A stretch of DNA of 64,000 nucleotides from Hymenobacter terrenus (GCF_000972495.1 NZ_LATM01000012.1:62001-126000); one strand, 5' to 3'; shown: positions 1-8,363, counted from the first letter of the stretch. The notes: generated by a model not told the origin, from the letters alone. Translations and numbers: made by a program.

Positions 1-1248
1 GTTGATTTCTGGGCCGATGGTCGTTACAATACCTTCCGGTTTGGCATGACCCTGCAGCCCGCCAAGGAGCGGCTGACAGGGTACAACTACCAGAAGAACG
101 AGCATTTCCAGCGTACTACCGAGCGCCAGCAGGTAGCCGGGCTACAGGGAACGTCTTTTGCAGGGTACACCCTGCCTTTCGTGCAGCACGCCCTGAATCA
201 GTCGGAAAAATTGTACGACGAGGCACATCGGGTGTCGAACCGGATAGCCCAAGGCAGCAGCGAGCTTGACGCGGAGGCCCTGCGGCAAAAATCCAGCACG
301 GTTGCCAGCCTGGTTACGGTGCAAGGCACCAGCGACAACCTGCACCTGCAGGTGGGGCGCGTGCTGAATATCCGGAGCGAAGGCGTGGGCAGCCGCCACA
401 ATGCGCCCGAATCTTTCGGCAAGTACCGCATCACGGCCATTACCCACACCATCGATGCCAAAGGCAACTACAGCAATGTCTTCACGGCCATTCCGTTTCA
501 GGCCCAGATTCCACCGGCCAACCCCGATGCCGTTGAGCGGATCCTCGTCGGCAACCCGGAGCTAGCCGAGGTCATTGATGATAACGACCCGGCCAGACTG
601 GGCCGCTTACGGGTGCGCTACTACTGGCCCGTGCAAGACCAGCAAGACGCCGAAACCAGCTGGATCCGGGGCGTAACTCCGTACAGCGGCGACGGCAAAG
701 GTCAGATGTTTAATCCCGAGATTGGCTCCCAGGTGCTGGTCGCTTACGAAGATGGTATGGCCGAACAGCCATTTGTAGTGGGCAATATGGTGCACGGCAA
801 CAACCGTCAGGGCGCCTCGTACTCGCGCACCAATAACCACGTGAAGGGCATCCAATCGAAGGCGGGCAATAAGCTGACTTTTAACGATATGACGGGAGCG
901 ATGCAGATGCTGCTTTCCAACTCCAACAACAAAGGCACGGCTATGCAACTGGGCTTCGATGGGGCCGGCAACGTCACCATCAAAACCTTGGGACCGGTGC
1001 ACGTGTCGGGCAGTAGCATCACGCTGGAGGCCGGGCCGCTGGGTGAGATTAATATGCACGCTCGCCGTATCACGATGCAGGCCGAAGAGGAAATTGTGGC
1101 TCACTCCATCACCAAGGACATTCTGCTGGTAGCCAAAGAAACGCTTGCCTACCAGGCCAAAGAAGTAATGGGCAAAGCCGAAGAAATTATGCACCTGGAC
1201 GGAGGCCAAAAGCTGACAGCCGACTCCAGCGACTCCTACTACCTGTAG
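1..1248 (+). CDS. vgrG: VgrG (TssI) spike protein, type VI secretion, 5' end outside window
   Basis: The reading frame is open from base 1, so the gene starts upstream; 415 codons are visible. VgrG trimers form the puncturing tip of the T6SS tail and carry effectors. The visible part holds the end of the gp27-like base, then a gp5-type OB-fold from about base 580 to 800 (GRLRVRYYW, then WIRGVTPYSG, then NPEIGSQVLVAYEDG and PFVVGNMVHGNN). A short repetitive C-terminal needle follows (NVTIKTLGPVHVSGSSITL and ITMQAEEEI). This is the usual VgrG order. There is no toxin extension, so it probably loads cargo through the DUF4280 protein encoded 46 bp downstream. The rest of the operon, an ankyrin gene and a lipase, fits an effector module. 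Family identity is secure; the membership of the Bacteroidota T6SS subtype is inferred from the neighbours. Confidence 0.9.
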   Translation, partial: VDFWADGRYNTFRFGMTLQPAKERLTGYNYQKNEHFQRTTERQQVAGLQGTSFAGYTLPFVQHALNQSEKLYDEAHRVSNRIAQGSSELDAEALRQKSSTVASLVTVQGTSDNLHLQVGRVLNIRSEGVGSRHNAPESFGKYRITAITHTIDAKGNYSNVFTAIPFQAQIPPANPDAVERILVGNPELAEVIDDNDPARLGRLRVRYYWPVQDQQDAETSWIRGVTPYSGDGKGQMFNPEIGSQVLVAYEDGMAEQPFVVGNMVHGNNRQGASYSRTNNHVKGIQSKAGNKLTFNDMTGAMQMLLSNSNNKGTAMQLGFDGAGNVTIKTLGPVHVSGSSITLEAGPLGEINMHARRITMQAEEEIVAHSITKDILLVAKETLAYQAKEVMGKAEEIMHLDGGQKLTADSSDSYYL

Positions 1249-1294
1249 CATCGCGTTACCGTCTTGTCCTCTGCTCTTCTACTGATTTCTTGCG

Positions 1295-2002
1295 ATGATC
1301 AAACTGTCTCAATACGCCTACGTCTGTGACGGAGCGACGCTAAAATGCAGCCAAGGCAGTAAGCCGGGCAAGCTGCGAGTGCTGGCCAAACGCCCCACCG
1401 TGGGCGGCAAGCCGGGCAGCAACATCACCGACAATACCCCCATGGCCAACGTGACTCCCTTCGGGGTGTGCAAAATCACGAATAAAGCCTGCGTAATGCC
1501 TAGCCTGGCCGGGTGGGAAGAATATTTCCGCAACACCCGGCTGGGAGGCGCTCCGGCGCTCCTGGAATGCTGCACGAACCGGTGCGGCATGGGCGGCGAA
1601 ATAACGGTGAGCCGACACGGGCAAACGGGCATGCGGGAGTCGCTGGAACCCAAGCCGATTCCCGCACGCACCCCACCCACCGATGCTCAACAGAAGCTGG
1701 CGCAGTTGGCACTTCAGCGGCCCACATTCCAGCAGTTGCCAATCCAACAGTTAGCGGCTCAACAGTTGGGAGCCGGGCCAGCCCTTCAGCAAGGGGCGCT
1801 GCAACGGCCAGTGCTGCAACAGCTGGTGCAAGCGGGCCAGCGAATGGCGGAGCAGAAACTAGTCCAACTCGGGCAGGAACTGCTGGTGTCTGCCGTTGGG
1901 CAGGTTCTGCCGGTGGCTGGTCAGCTACTCGAAACAGCTTCTTCGCTGGGAGCAGGAGTCGCACAAGTAGCAGCCAGCCTTCAGCGTCAGGATAATTCAT
2001 GA
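1295..2002 (+). CDS. DUF4280 PAAR-like tip protein
   Basis: 235 residues. The N-terminal ~115 residues match the DUF4280/PAAR-like pattern: CDGATLKCSQG at the start, DNTPMANVTPFGVCKIT, then PALLECCTNRCGMGGEITV and a GQTG end. Paired cysteines are spaced as in this family. DUF4280 proteins are thought to cap VgrG and connect an effector to it. Residues ~125-210 are a low-complexity Gln/Leu tail with imperfect LQRPxxQQL-type repeats, which is unusual for the family and may be a flexible effector adaptor. The stop overlaps the ATG of a broken effector start (ATGA at 1999-2002), so this gene was once translationally coupled to that effector. A second, frameshifted DUF4280 gene lies at 45172. Confidence 0.85.
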   Translation: MIKLSQYAYVCDGATLKCSQGSKPGKLRVLAKRPTVGGKPGSNITDNTPMANVTPFGVCKITNKACVMPSLAGWEEYFRNTRLGGAPALLECCTNRCGMGGEITVSRHGQTGMRESLEPKPIPARTPPTDAQQKLAQLALQRPTFQQLPIQQLAAQQLGAGPALQQGALQRPVLQQLVQAGQRMAEQKLVQLGQELLVSAVGQVLPVAGQLLETASSLGAGVAQVAASLQRQDNS

Positions 2003-2185
2003 CACCTGCTTCAAAAAAGCCGGCCGGGAAAAAGCCTGTCAAGACGGGTAGGCTCGATGCTGAGAAGAAGCGCCGTCAGCAGCGCATGACCTGATTAGGA
2101 AAGCCGAAGCCAAACGCAAGACCATCCAGAACCCCGCCTTTGGCAATCTATTGACCATCTGAAATACACTAATGTGATGACTCAC
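1999..2185 (+). pseudogene. decayed 5' fragment of the lipase-type effector
   Basis: The ATG at 1999 overlaps the DUF4280 stop. It reads MTPASKKPAGKKPVKTGRLD and then a Lys/Arg-rich stretch, and stops at 2092-2094 after 31 codons. The same N-terminus begins the effector at 3284 (KKPAGKKPVKTGRLDA). Relative to that gene, one G is missing in the ATGGACC context near 2088 and another base near 2143. With both repaired, the reading continues through AEAKRKT, IDHLK and NVM, parallel to AEAKRKT, IDRLK and NVAVE. This is a displaced start of an effector gene whose remainder was lost or replaced by the ankyrin gene. Confidence 0.75.
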
Positions 2186-2192
2186 AACCCAG

Positions 2193-3128
2193 ATGGCAGC
2201 AACCAACATTATGGAGGAATTACTTCCTGAAACCTACTTCCACGGCGGGGCGCTAGAAGCGGCCCACGCCATTATTGCCGGCGACCCAGTTGCGCTGGAA
2301 CGAGTCCTGACCTTTAAGCTCATCAATGTGAACGCAGAGGGAGAAGGCGGCATGACCTTGCTGCTCTTCGCCTTGAGCACGCACCAGCACGCTTGCTTGC
2401 AAATACTGCTGCGCTGGAAAGCCAATCCGAACCAAGTGTCGACCATTGGACGCGACCAGTTTGTGCAGCCCGTGGCCATGGCTGCCGGCTATGGCGACGC
2501 GGAGCAAGTGCACATCTTGCTGACCCACGGCGGCGACCCCAACAGCAAGTTTCTGGGCCAGCCGGCCCTGCTCCGCGCCATCGAAGTCCTCGATTGGCCG
2601 ATGCTGCACCTATTAGTCGAGCACCGGGGCACCGACCTCAACCTGACCCGACCGGATGGCCTGACAGCCATCCTATTTCTGGCCTACCTGAACCAGTTTG
2701 AGCAGGTACTCTACCTGCTGGATAAGGGAGCAGACTTTAAGAAGGCTGACGACTCGGGCGGCACGGTGGCCTTCACCGTACAGAGCCGCGACCTAGACCC
2801 GGACGGCGAGGCGTATAAGTGGCATCAGCGCGTCCGGCACCGCCTGGAGCAGCGCGGCGTGGAGTTTCCGGTGCCCGACCCCAGCGTGGAGTGGGAGAAG
2901 AAGCGGGTGGCCGAGGAGAAATTGCGCCAGCAATGGGGCCGCACGCCGGCAGGACGCACCTGGAATGAGCGGGTACATCAGGCCGTGGACGACGAGACCG
3001 ACGACGATGATGGGGTAGCACTCATGCAGCTACGCCTAGAAGCCGAAGAGGCCTTTGAGAATTGGGCGAAGCTGCAAGTGGCCCAGGCCGATGCAGCGGC
3101 ACCGGCCCACCACTCAACATTGCGATAG
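2193..3128 (+). CDS. ankyrin-repeat protein, candidate effector immunity or chaperone
   Basis: 311 residues with no signal peptide, so probably cytoplasmic. Ankyrin-type helices occupy roughly residues 15-190: GGMTLLLFALSTHQHACLQI, then AMAAGYGDAEQVHILLTHG with DPNS, then LLRAIEVLDWPMLHLLVEH and ILFLAYLNQFEQVLYLLDKG. The C-terminal third is charged, with a DDETDDDDG stretch and a helical end. It lies between a broken effector start and an intact lipase effector. Ankyrin proteins next to T6SS effectors often act as immunity proteins, so that role is inferred from position only. A second possible start is ATG 2211 (MEELLPETYF); the first ATG overlaps the residual effector reading. Confidence 0.8.
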   Translation: MAATNIMEELLPETYFHGGALEAAHAIIAGDPVALERVLTFKLINVNAEGEGGMTLLLFALSTHQHACLQILLRWKANPNQVSTIGRDQFVQPVAMAAGYGDAEQVHILLTHGGDPNSKFLGQPALLRAIEVLDWPMLHLLVEHRGTDLNLTRPDGLTAILFLAYLNQFEQVLYLLDKGADFKKADDSGGTVAFTVQSRDLDPDGEAYKWHQRVRHRLEQRGVEFPVPDPSVEWEKKRVAEEKLRQQWGRTPAGRTWNERVHQAVDDETDDDDGVALMQLRLEAEEAFENWAKLQVAQADAAAPAHHSTLR

Positions 3129-3283
3129 CGCAAAAGCAAATTCAGTTACCTGCTTTTTTCCTTGTTTGTCTTAAAACAAAGCACTGAAGGCTTGATGAGC
3201 GCCAGACCGAGCAGCAGCGTGCTAGAAAAGCGCACCAGCGAAAGTCGTGCCGGCGCCGCAAGCTCTCATCATCACGATAACTC

Positions 3284-4414
3284 ATGGCAACTCCCACGAA
3301 AAAGCCGGTTAAGAAGCCGGCCGGAAAAAAGCCTGTCAAGACGGGCCGGCTCGATGCTAAAAAGGAGCGCTACCAGCAGCGCATGGACCTGATTAAAAAA
3401 GCCGAAGCCAAACGCAAGACCATTAATAACCACGAGTTTCGCAAATCTATTGACCGCCTGAAGCTCAACAACGTGGCTGTGGAGCGCTGGCGGCTGGCTA
3501 CCGACGCATATAATTACCAAATAGTAACAAACCCTACCGCCAAAGACTACGAATTTGCCCGGAGTAAGAACTGGACGGCCGTGCAATACAATAAAAAGGC
3601 GGGCCAAGTCATGTTTCGCAAAGGCAAGACTCCCGAAGGATGGAAAGTAGTTCAGGTGTTTGACGACCCGAGCACTGGCTTAAATGGTGTATTGTATAAA
3701 AGCTCATTTGAGGAAGGCAACCCATACGTGCTAGCCTTCACTGGTACAGAGCTAAACCGTATTGGAGGGCCGATGATACCCAAAGATGTGGGAGTGAACT
3801 GGGACCAGGCCCACATGGAATCTAGGAGGCAGCGCATCATTCAGCAAAATGCAAGAAGGGGTATTTTCAAAAAGGTACCCAATGTGCCTGTTGACCCTCA
3901 ATATGCCCAAGCTATTGCCGTAGGGCAGCAAGCAGTCAATAAGTATGGTAAGGGCATCACTACCGCGGGCCATTCTCTGGGCGGGGGCTTGGCATCGGCG
4001 GTCAGCCTGATTTCTGATGTGAAAGGCTATACTTTCAACGCAGCCGGCTTGCACCAGGCCACGGTTGCCCCCTATGGTCACAGCCCAGCTGATATTCGGC
4101 GTGAAGCTGGGCGCATAGAAGCTTTTCGCTCCAGCAAGGACGAGCTCACGGCTCTGCAACGGACGTATCATCCCAAAAGCACGTCGGAAAAGCATCCCGA
4201 TGTGCCACGGGCTGTTGGCAACCCGCGCACGATAGGGAGAACCGGCCATAGTGGAACGGATATCGAGGCAGAATTTGAGCGACAGAAGGCTCATGATGTC
4301 GCCCAGCTGAAGCATTTCTTAAACTCTGATGCACCTAACAGCATTCTGCCTTTGATGGAGGCATTTGGCGTTCCGCCTGGCCCCGCCCCAGGTTCGTACG
4401 GTTCGTCATTCTAA
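3284..4414 (+). CDS. lipase class 3 / DUF2974-like alpha/beta hydrolase, probable T6SS effector
   Basis: 376 residues. The N-terminal ~60 residues are very Lys/Arg rich (KKPVKKPAGKKPVKTGRLDA), with no signal peptide. The hydrolase core shows VLAFTGTE (oxyanion strand, ~149-155), a QYAQAIAVGQQAV helix, and the nucleophile elbow TAGHSLGGGLAS with Ser231. TFNAAGLH follows, as in class 3 lipases and the DUF2974 group. An Asp in SSKDELT and a His near the end (GHSGTD or KAHD) could complete the triad. Its place behind VgrG, DUF4280 and an ankyrin gene makes a phospholipase effector the likeliest role; substrate and secretion are inferred. The 14 bases before its ATG resemble those before the broken copy at 1999. 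Confidence 0.8.
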   Translation: MATPTKKPVKKPAGKKPVKTGRLDAKKERYQQRMDLIKKAEAKRKTINNHEFRKSIDRLKLNNVAVERWRLATDAYNYQIVTNPTAKDYEFARSKNWTAVQYNKKAGQVMFRKGKTPEGWKVVQVFDDPSTGLNGVLYKSSFEEGNPYVLAFTGTELNRIGGPMIPKDVGVNWDQAHMESRRQRIIQQNARRGIFKKVPNVPVDPQYAQAIAVGQQAVNKYGKGITTAGHSLGGGLASAVSLISDVKGYTFNAAGLHQATVAPYGHSPADIRREAGRIEAFRSSKDELTALQRTYHPKSTSEKHPDVPRAVGNPRTIGRTGHSGTDIEAEFERQKAHDVAQLKHFLNSDAPNSILPLMEAFGVPPGPAPGSYGSSF

Positions 4415-4506
4415 TGTTTTCCGCGAGTAGTGGCATGTCACCTTACCAAGGCATTCAACACCTGCAACACCGCGCCCCTGGCTATAAACTGAGGGCCGGA
4501 CTTTAG
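4414..4506 (+). pseudogene. fragment of a cation diffusion facilitator gene
   Basis: The segment at about 4414-4476 reads MFSASSGMSPYQGIQHLQH. The intact transporter 402 bp downstream has VFSVGGGMSFYEGIQHLQH at 4816-4878. The bases align without gaps over ~63 bp, with most differences at synonymous or conservative positions. After that the similarity stops and the frame ends at 4504-4506. This looks like a scrap of a diverged paralogue left between the effector island and the transporter, possibly from the recombination that placed the island here. Confidence 0.6.
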
Positions 4507-4551
4507 TAGAGTGGGGCCAACACCGGTCCCGCTAATTGCGTACTGCGGGGC

Positions 4552-5475
4552 ATGAGTTCAACTGCTTCTTCTTCCAAATTTGCTATTTACGGGGCTATTG
4601 GGGCCAACGTCGCTATTGCCATCAGTAAGTTTGTAGCGGCGTTTTACACCGGCAGCTCGGCCATGCTGTCGGAGGGCATTCACTCACTGGTGGACAGTGG
4701 CAATGGCGTCCTGATCCTGTTTGGCGTGCGGCAGGCCGAGAAGCCCGCCGACGCCCGCCACCCCTTCGGCCGCAGTAAAGAACTTTACTTCTGGGCGCTG
4801 ATTGTGGCCATTCTGGTGTTTTCAGTGGGTGGTGGCATGTCATTTTACGAGGGTATTCAGCACCTGCAACATCCGGTGCCACTCTCCGACCCTACCTGGA
4901 ACTACGTGGTGCTGGGCCTGTCGCTGCTGTTCGAGAGCATTTCGTGCTTTCTCGCGTTCCGGGCGTTCAATAGTGAGCGGGGCGACCGGCCGTTTTGGGC
5001 CAGCATCCGCAGCAGCAAAGACCCGGCGGTATTTGCCATTCTGCTCGAAGACCTAGCGGCACTGCTAGGCCTCCTTATAGCCCTAGCCGGGGTGTTTTTT
5101 GGGCACTTATTTGAGAATCCCACTTTTGATGGAATAGCTTCCATCGGGATTGGCCTGCTATTGGTGAGTGTGGCCGTCTTTCTCATTTATAAAACCAAGG
5201 GCCTGCTGGTAGGTGAGGGCGTGGATGCCCAGACGCTGACCGACCTGGAGCGCATTGCCCGTGCCCAGCCCTACGTGAAGGAAATTCGTTCGCCGCTGAC
5301 CATGTACCTCGGGGCTAATGACGTGGTGCTGGCCCTCGACGTAGACTTTGGCGATTCGCTGCTGCCCGGGCAGGTGGCCATGGCCGTGGAGCAATTGCAG
5401 GATGCCATCCGGGCCGAGCATCCCGAGGTAAAGCGTATTTTTATCGAAGCCAAAAACCTGGTTGGCCGGGCCTAA
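4552..5475 (+). CDS. cation diffusion facilitator (CDF) family transporter
   Basis: 307 residues with about six hydrophobic segments, followed by a cytoplasmic C-terminal domain (~205-307). CDF proteins exchange Zn2+, Fe2+, Mn2+ or similar ions for protons across the inner membrane. The TM2 metal-site motif is SEGIHSLVDSGN (His44, Asp48), followed by DARHPFGRSKELYFWAL (His70). The TM5 site reads LLEDLAALLGL (Glu166, Asp167) instead of the usual HxxxD. That ED arrangement is seen in the ZnT9-like branch, so the metal is uncertain. The C-terminal part carries the usual MYLGANDVVLALDVDF strand pattern. A rho-independent terminator follows at 5528. Confidence 0.9.
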   Translation: MSSTASSSKFAIYGAIGANVAIAISKFVAAFYTGSSAMLSEGIHSLVDSGNGVLILFGVRQAEKPADARHPFGRSKELYFWALIVAILVFSVGGGMSFYEGIQHLQHPVPLSDPTWNYVVLGLSLLFESISCFLAFRAFNSERGDRPFWASIRSSKDPAVFAILLEDLAALLGLLIALAGVFFGHLFENPTFDGIASIGIGLLLVSVAVFLIYKTKGLLVGEGVDAQTLTDLERIARAQPYVKEIRSPLTMYLGANDVVLALDVDFGDSLLPGQVAMAVEQLQDAIRAEHPEVKRIFIEAKNLVGRA

Positions 5476-5527
5476 GCTGCGGGGCCAGGGTCAACCTTTC
5501 GGCCGCATTATCGGTAAAGAGACTATT

Positions 5528-5558
5528 GCCCAGCTGCGCCCCGCAGCCGGGCAATTTT
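5528..5558 (+). terminator. rho-independent terminator after the CDF gene
   Basis: A GC-rich hairpin (gcccagctgcg, 3-nt loop, cgcagccgggc, one mismatch) is followed by aatttt. It lies 53 bp after the transporter stop and before the glycoside hydrolase start. Confidence 0.7.
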
Positions 5559-5577
5559 CATGAAGTGACGTCTTTAT

Positions 5578-6822
5578 ATGATATCTGAATCAACAGCTAC
5601 TGACAACCCTTTTCGCTCATTCTGGTGGGGCGGCTACGAATGCACCGACCAGCTCAACTGCTTCGGCAACCGGGTCGACTTCCTGCACCTGACTGGCCAT
5701 TTGCCTCTTATTGACCATGACTACGGCGCCCTGGGTCAGTTTCAGGTGCGCACCGTGCGCGAGGGAATCCGCTGGGCACAGATTGAGAAAACACCTTACC
5801 AGTACGACTTCAGCACCGTGAAAACCATGCTGGCGGCCGGCCAACGCCACGGCATCCAGCAGGTGTGGGACCTGTGCCACTTCGGCTTCCCCGACGACCT
5901 TACGCCGCTGCACCCCATGTTTGCCCGGCGCTTCGCCGCGCTCTGCCGGGCCTTCGTGGACTTTTACCGCTCCGAGCGGCCCGACGACGTGCTCATCGTG
6001 ACACCCATCAACGAAGTGAGCTTTATTTCCTGGCTGGGCGGCGACGTGCGCGGCACCTCCCCCTACTGCCATCACCAGGGCTGGGACGTGAAATATGGCC
6101 TCATGCGGGCCTACATTGAAGGCAGCTACGCCCTGCGCGAGGCCGACCCGGGCATCCGTCTGCTCACCACCGAGCCGCTTATCAACATCGTACCGCCGCC
6201 CAACCCCTGGCCTCAGCACCGCCGCGAGGCCCGCGACTCGCACCGCAATCAGTTTCAGGCCACCGACATGCTGTGCGGCCAAATGTGCCCCGAGCTGGGC
6301 GGCGCGCCCGAGCTGCTCGACATCGTGGGCTTCAACTATTACTACGACAACCAGTGGCAGCTACACCCCTACCGCAAGCTGGGGTGGAACGACCCGGAGC
6401 CCGACCCCAACTGGGTGCCGCTGCACAAACTGCTGCGCAAGGCCTACCGCCGCTACGGCCGTCCCTTCGCCATCACCGAAACCAGCCACCCCGGCGTGGA
6501 CCGGCCGCTGTGGTGGCGCATGATTGGGGAAGAATGCGCCCAGGTGCTGCGCCAGGGCCTGCCGCTGTGGGGCACCTGCATCTATCCCATCATCGACCGG
6601 CCCGACTGGGACCACCTGGACCAATGGCACCAGTCGGGCCTCTGGGATGCTGACCTGAGCCAGCCCGGCCCGGCCCGCGTGTTGCACCAGCCCAGCGCCG
6701 AAGCCCTGCGCCAAGCCCAGGCCCTGATAACGGCCGCCGTGTCGGCCCGGCGCAGGCAGGGTGCGAAAACCGGCAACCTGCAGGCCCGCGTTTCGCTCGC
6801 GGCCCCTATTTTTAAGCCATGA
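5578..6822 (+). CDS. GH1-like (clan A) glycoside hydrolase, beta-glucosidase type
   Basis: 414 residues without a signal peptide, so cytoplasmic. The fold is a (beta/alpha)8 barrel. An acid/base motif TPINE (Asn145-Glu146) follows strand 4, and the nucleophile motif AITETSH (Glu301) follows strand 7. Other barrel features are WGGYECTDQLN at the N-terminus and VGFNYYYDNQW near 250-260. The protein is shorter than typical GH1 enzymes (~450). Retaining hydrolysis of beta-glycosides is inferred from the two Glu residues; the substrate is unknown. Its stop overlaps the ogt start (ATGA at 6819-6822), so the two are co-translated. Confidence 0.8.
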   Translation: MISESTATDNPFRSFWWGGYECTDQLNCFGNRVDFLHLTGHLPLIDHDYGALGQFQVRTVREGIRWAQIEKTPYQYDFSTVKTMLAAGQRHGIQQVWDLCHFGFPDDLTPLHPMFARRFAALCRAFVDFYRSERPDDVLIVTPINEVSFISWLGGDVRGTSPYCHHQGWDVKYGLMRAYIEGSYALREADPGIRLLTTEPLINIVPPPNPWPQHRREARDSHRNQFQATDMLCGQMCPELGGAPELLDIVGFNYYYDNQWQLHPYRKLGWNDPEPDPNWVPLHKLLRKAYRRYGRPFAITETSHPGVDRPLWWRMIGEECAQVLRQGLPLWGTCIYPIIDRPDWDHLDQWHQSGLWDADLSQPGPARVLHQPSAEALRQAQALITAAVSARRRQGAKTGNLQARVSLAAPIFKP

Positions 6823-7385
6823 ACCCAACGGCGTACCTCACTTCTCCCCTGGGCCTGCTATCCATTACCGGCTCTGAAGCGGGGTTGAGCGCCGTTAGCT
6901 TCCACGACACCGAGGGCCATAGCGCCACGTCTTTTGATGCGGTGCCGGCGTGTTTGCGTGATGCGCACCGGCAGCTGCAAGCCTATTTTGGCCGCGAGCT
7001 GCGCGAGTTCAACCTGACTTACGCGCCTGCTTTCGGCACCGATTTCCAGCGGCAGGTGTGGACGGCGCTACTGGGCATTGGTTACGGCCGCACGGCTTCG
7101 TACTTGGACGTGGCCAGGCGGCTGAACAACCCGAAATCGGTGCGGGCCGTGGGAGCGGCTAACGGGCAAAACCCACTGGCCATTGTGTGGCCCTGCCACC
7201 GGGTGATTGGCGCCAACGGCAGCCTGACGGGCTACGCCGGCGGCATGCACCGCAAAAAGTGGCTGCTGGAATTTGAGCAGCCTACGCGGCAAGGCGGGCT
7301 GTTTAACCTCACCCCTGACCCCCTCTCCAAAAAAGAGGGGGTCAGGGGTGAGGTTTACGCTCCTACCATCTTCAGCAGCTGCTGA
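6819..7385 (+). CDS. ogt: methylated-DNA--protein-cysteine methyltransferase
   Basis: 188 residues. Ogt/Ada-type suicide enzyme that moves the methyl group of O6-methylguanine onto its own cysteine. The active site IVWPCHRVIG (Cys126) is preceded by FQRQVWTALLGIGYGRTASY, the DNA-binding helix region, and followed by GSLTGYAGGMHRKKWLLEFE. The normal family end is near residue 150. The last ~30 residues (LTPDPLSKKEGVRGEV and on) are encoded by an inverted repeat at 7305-7355 and are probably a read-through tail, not a domain. Start overlaps the upstream hydrolase stop. Its 3' end overlaps that of the convergent esterase gene by 31 bp. Confidence 0.92.
   Translation: MNPTAYLTSPLGLLSITGSEAGLSAVSFHDTEGHSATSFDAVPACLRDAHRQLQAYFGRELREFNLTYAPAFGTDFQRQVWTALLGIGYGRTASYLDVARRLNNPKSVRAVGAANGQNPLAIVWPCHRVIGANGSLTGYAGGMHRKKWLLEFEQPTRQGGLFNLTPDPLSKKEGVRGEVYAPTIFSSC
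7305..7355. repeat. perfect inverted repeat, likely shared terminator
   Basis: Two perfect 22-nt arms (7305-7326 starting aacctcacccctgacc, and 7334-7355) flank a 7-nt loop ccaaaaa. The core reads ctcacccctgacccc with agaggggg. It lies at the junction of two convergent genes and codes for the C-terminal tail of Ogt. A partial relative sits at 24985-25022 (ctcacccccggcctctctcc then aaagagaggggg), so this is a dispersed repeat family. Confidence 0.85.
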
Positions 7386-8248
7386 TAGATGATGTTGTGC
7401 TGCCAGTACAGTTGCAGCACCATCGGGACGTGGTGCCGACCGGGGATGACAGTGTAGGGCGCCAGTTGCCCGGCTTCCTTGAGACGAGCGCGGAAGCGGC
7501 TGGAGCTGCTGCTGATGCTCGGATACGTTTTGCCACCGATGAAGAAAAGGAACGGCGGCAGGCCCGGCTTAACCTTGTAGATGGCCGACTGTGCCTTCCA
7601 GACGGCGGGGTCGCGGCCGAACGGCACGAGGTACTGCTCGTCGCCCTCGTACTTCAGCTCTTTCAGGTAGCTGTACATGTCGAGCCCGGCGGGGTCGTCC
7701 ATGATGGCGCCGCGCACGGGGTTTTGGGGCAGGCCGTGGGTGGCGAGCAGAGCGTCGTCGGTGGCGAGGAGGGCGGCCAGGCCCCCGCCGGCGGAGTGAC
7801 CCATTACGAACACGCGGGCTGGGTCGCCGCCGTGGTGATAGATGTTTTGCACGGTCCAGGCCAGGGCGCGGGCGCAGTCGGCGGCTTGCTCGGGCACGAG
7901 TACGGCGGGCGCCAGGCGGTAGTTGATGACCACGGCCACGACGCCCTGCTTGGCCAGCCGCCGGCCAATGAAGCTATAGATGTTCTTGTTACCGCTGTTC
8001 CAGTTGCCGCCGTGGATGAACAGCACCACCGGGTAGCCGGCCACGCTGGGCGCGGGCTGCCGGGGCGAGTACACATCCAGCAGGTGCCGCTCCTTGTCGA
8101 AGTCGGGAGCAGTGGCGGGGACGTAGGGCACGTCTTTGGTGCGGTGGCTGGGGCGGGCCACCACGTATTCGGTGGCCAGCACGACGACCACGGCGGCCAG
8201 CAGCACTGCCACGGGTATCAATAAGAGGAAACGACGCATAGGGTTCAT
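7355..8248 (-). CDS. alpha/beta hydrolase, carboxylesterase / HSL-like
   Basis: 297 residues. An N-terminal hydrophobic segment (about residues 6-26) suggests a membrane anchor or uncleaved signal. The core has the oxyanion-hole motif FIHGGNW (~78-83), then VINYRLAP, and the nucleophile elbow VMGHSAGGGLA with Ser152. A terminal His sits in IPGRHHVPM. These features place it with the HGG-containing esterases. Substrate unknown. It is transcribed alone, convergent with ogt and divergent from the TPR gene. The 3' end enters the inverted repeat at 7305-7355. Confidence 0.85.
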   Translation of the reverse strand: MNPMRRFLLLIPVAVLLAAVVVVLATEYVVARPSHRTKDVPYVPATAPDFDKERHLLDVYSPRQPAPSVAGYPVVLFIHGGNWNSGNKNIYSFIGRRLAKQGVVAVVINYRLAPAVLVPEQAADCARALAWTVQNIYHHGGDPARVFVMGHSAGGGLAALLATDDALLATHGLPQNPVRGAIMDDPAGLDMYSYLKELKYEGDEQYLVPFGRDPAVWKAQSAIYKVKPGLPPFLFFIGGKTYPSISSSSSRFRARLKEAGQLAPYTVIPGRHHVPMVLQLYWQHNIIYQQLLKMVGA

Positions 8249-8355
8249 TCTGACGACTGCCGATTGCGAGCAGTGTGGCGCACCTACGCCGGGCGGCCCG
8301 GCGCAGTTTGCCGGAGTGGCCGAAGGATGGAACCGGGCCGTGCGGCTATTGGCTT

Positions 8356-8363
8356 TATCTTTG
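8356..8363 (+). promoter_or_regulatory. -7 box TATCTTTG for the TPR gene
   Basis: Exact match to the Bacteroidota -7 consensus TAnnTTTG, 62 bp before the GTG at 8425. Its position shows that the upstream in-frame ATG at 8275 cannot be the start. Confidence 0.6.
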
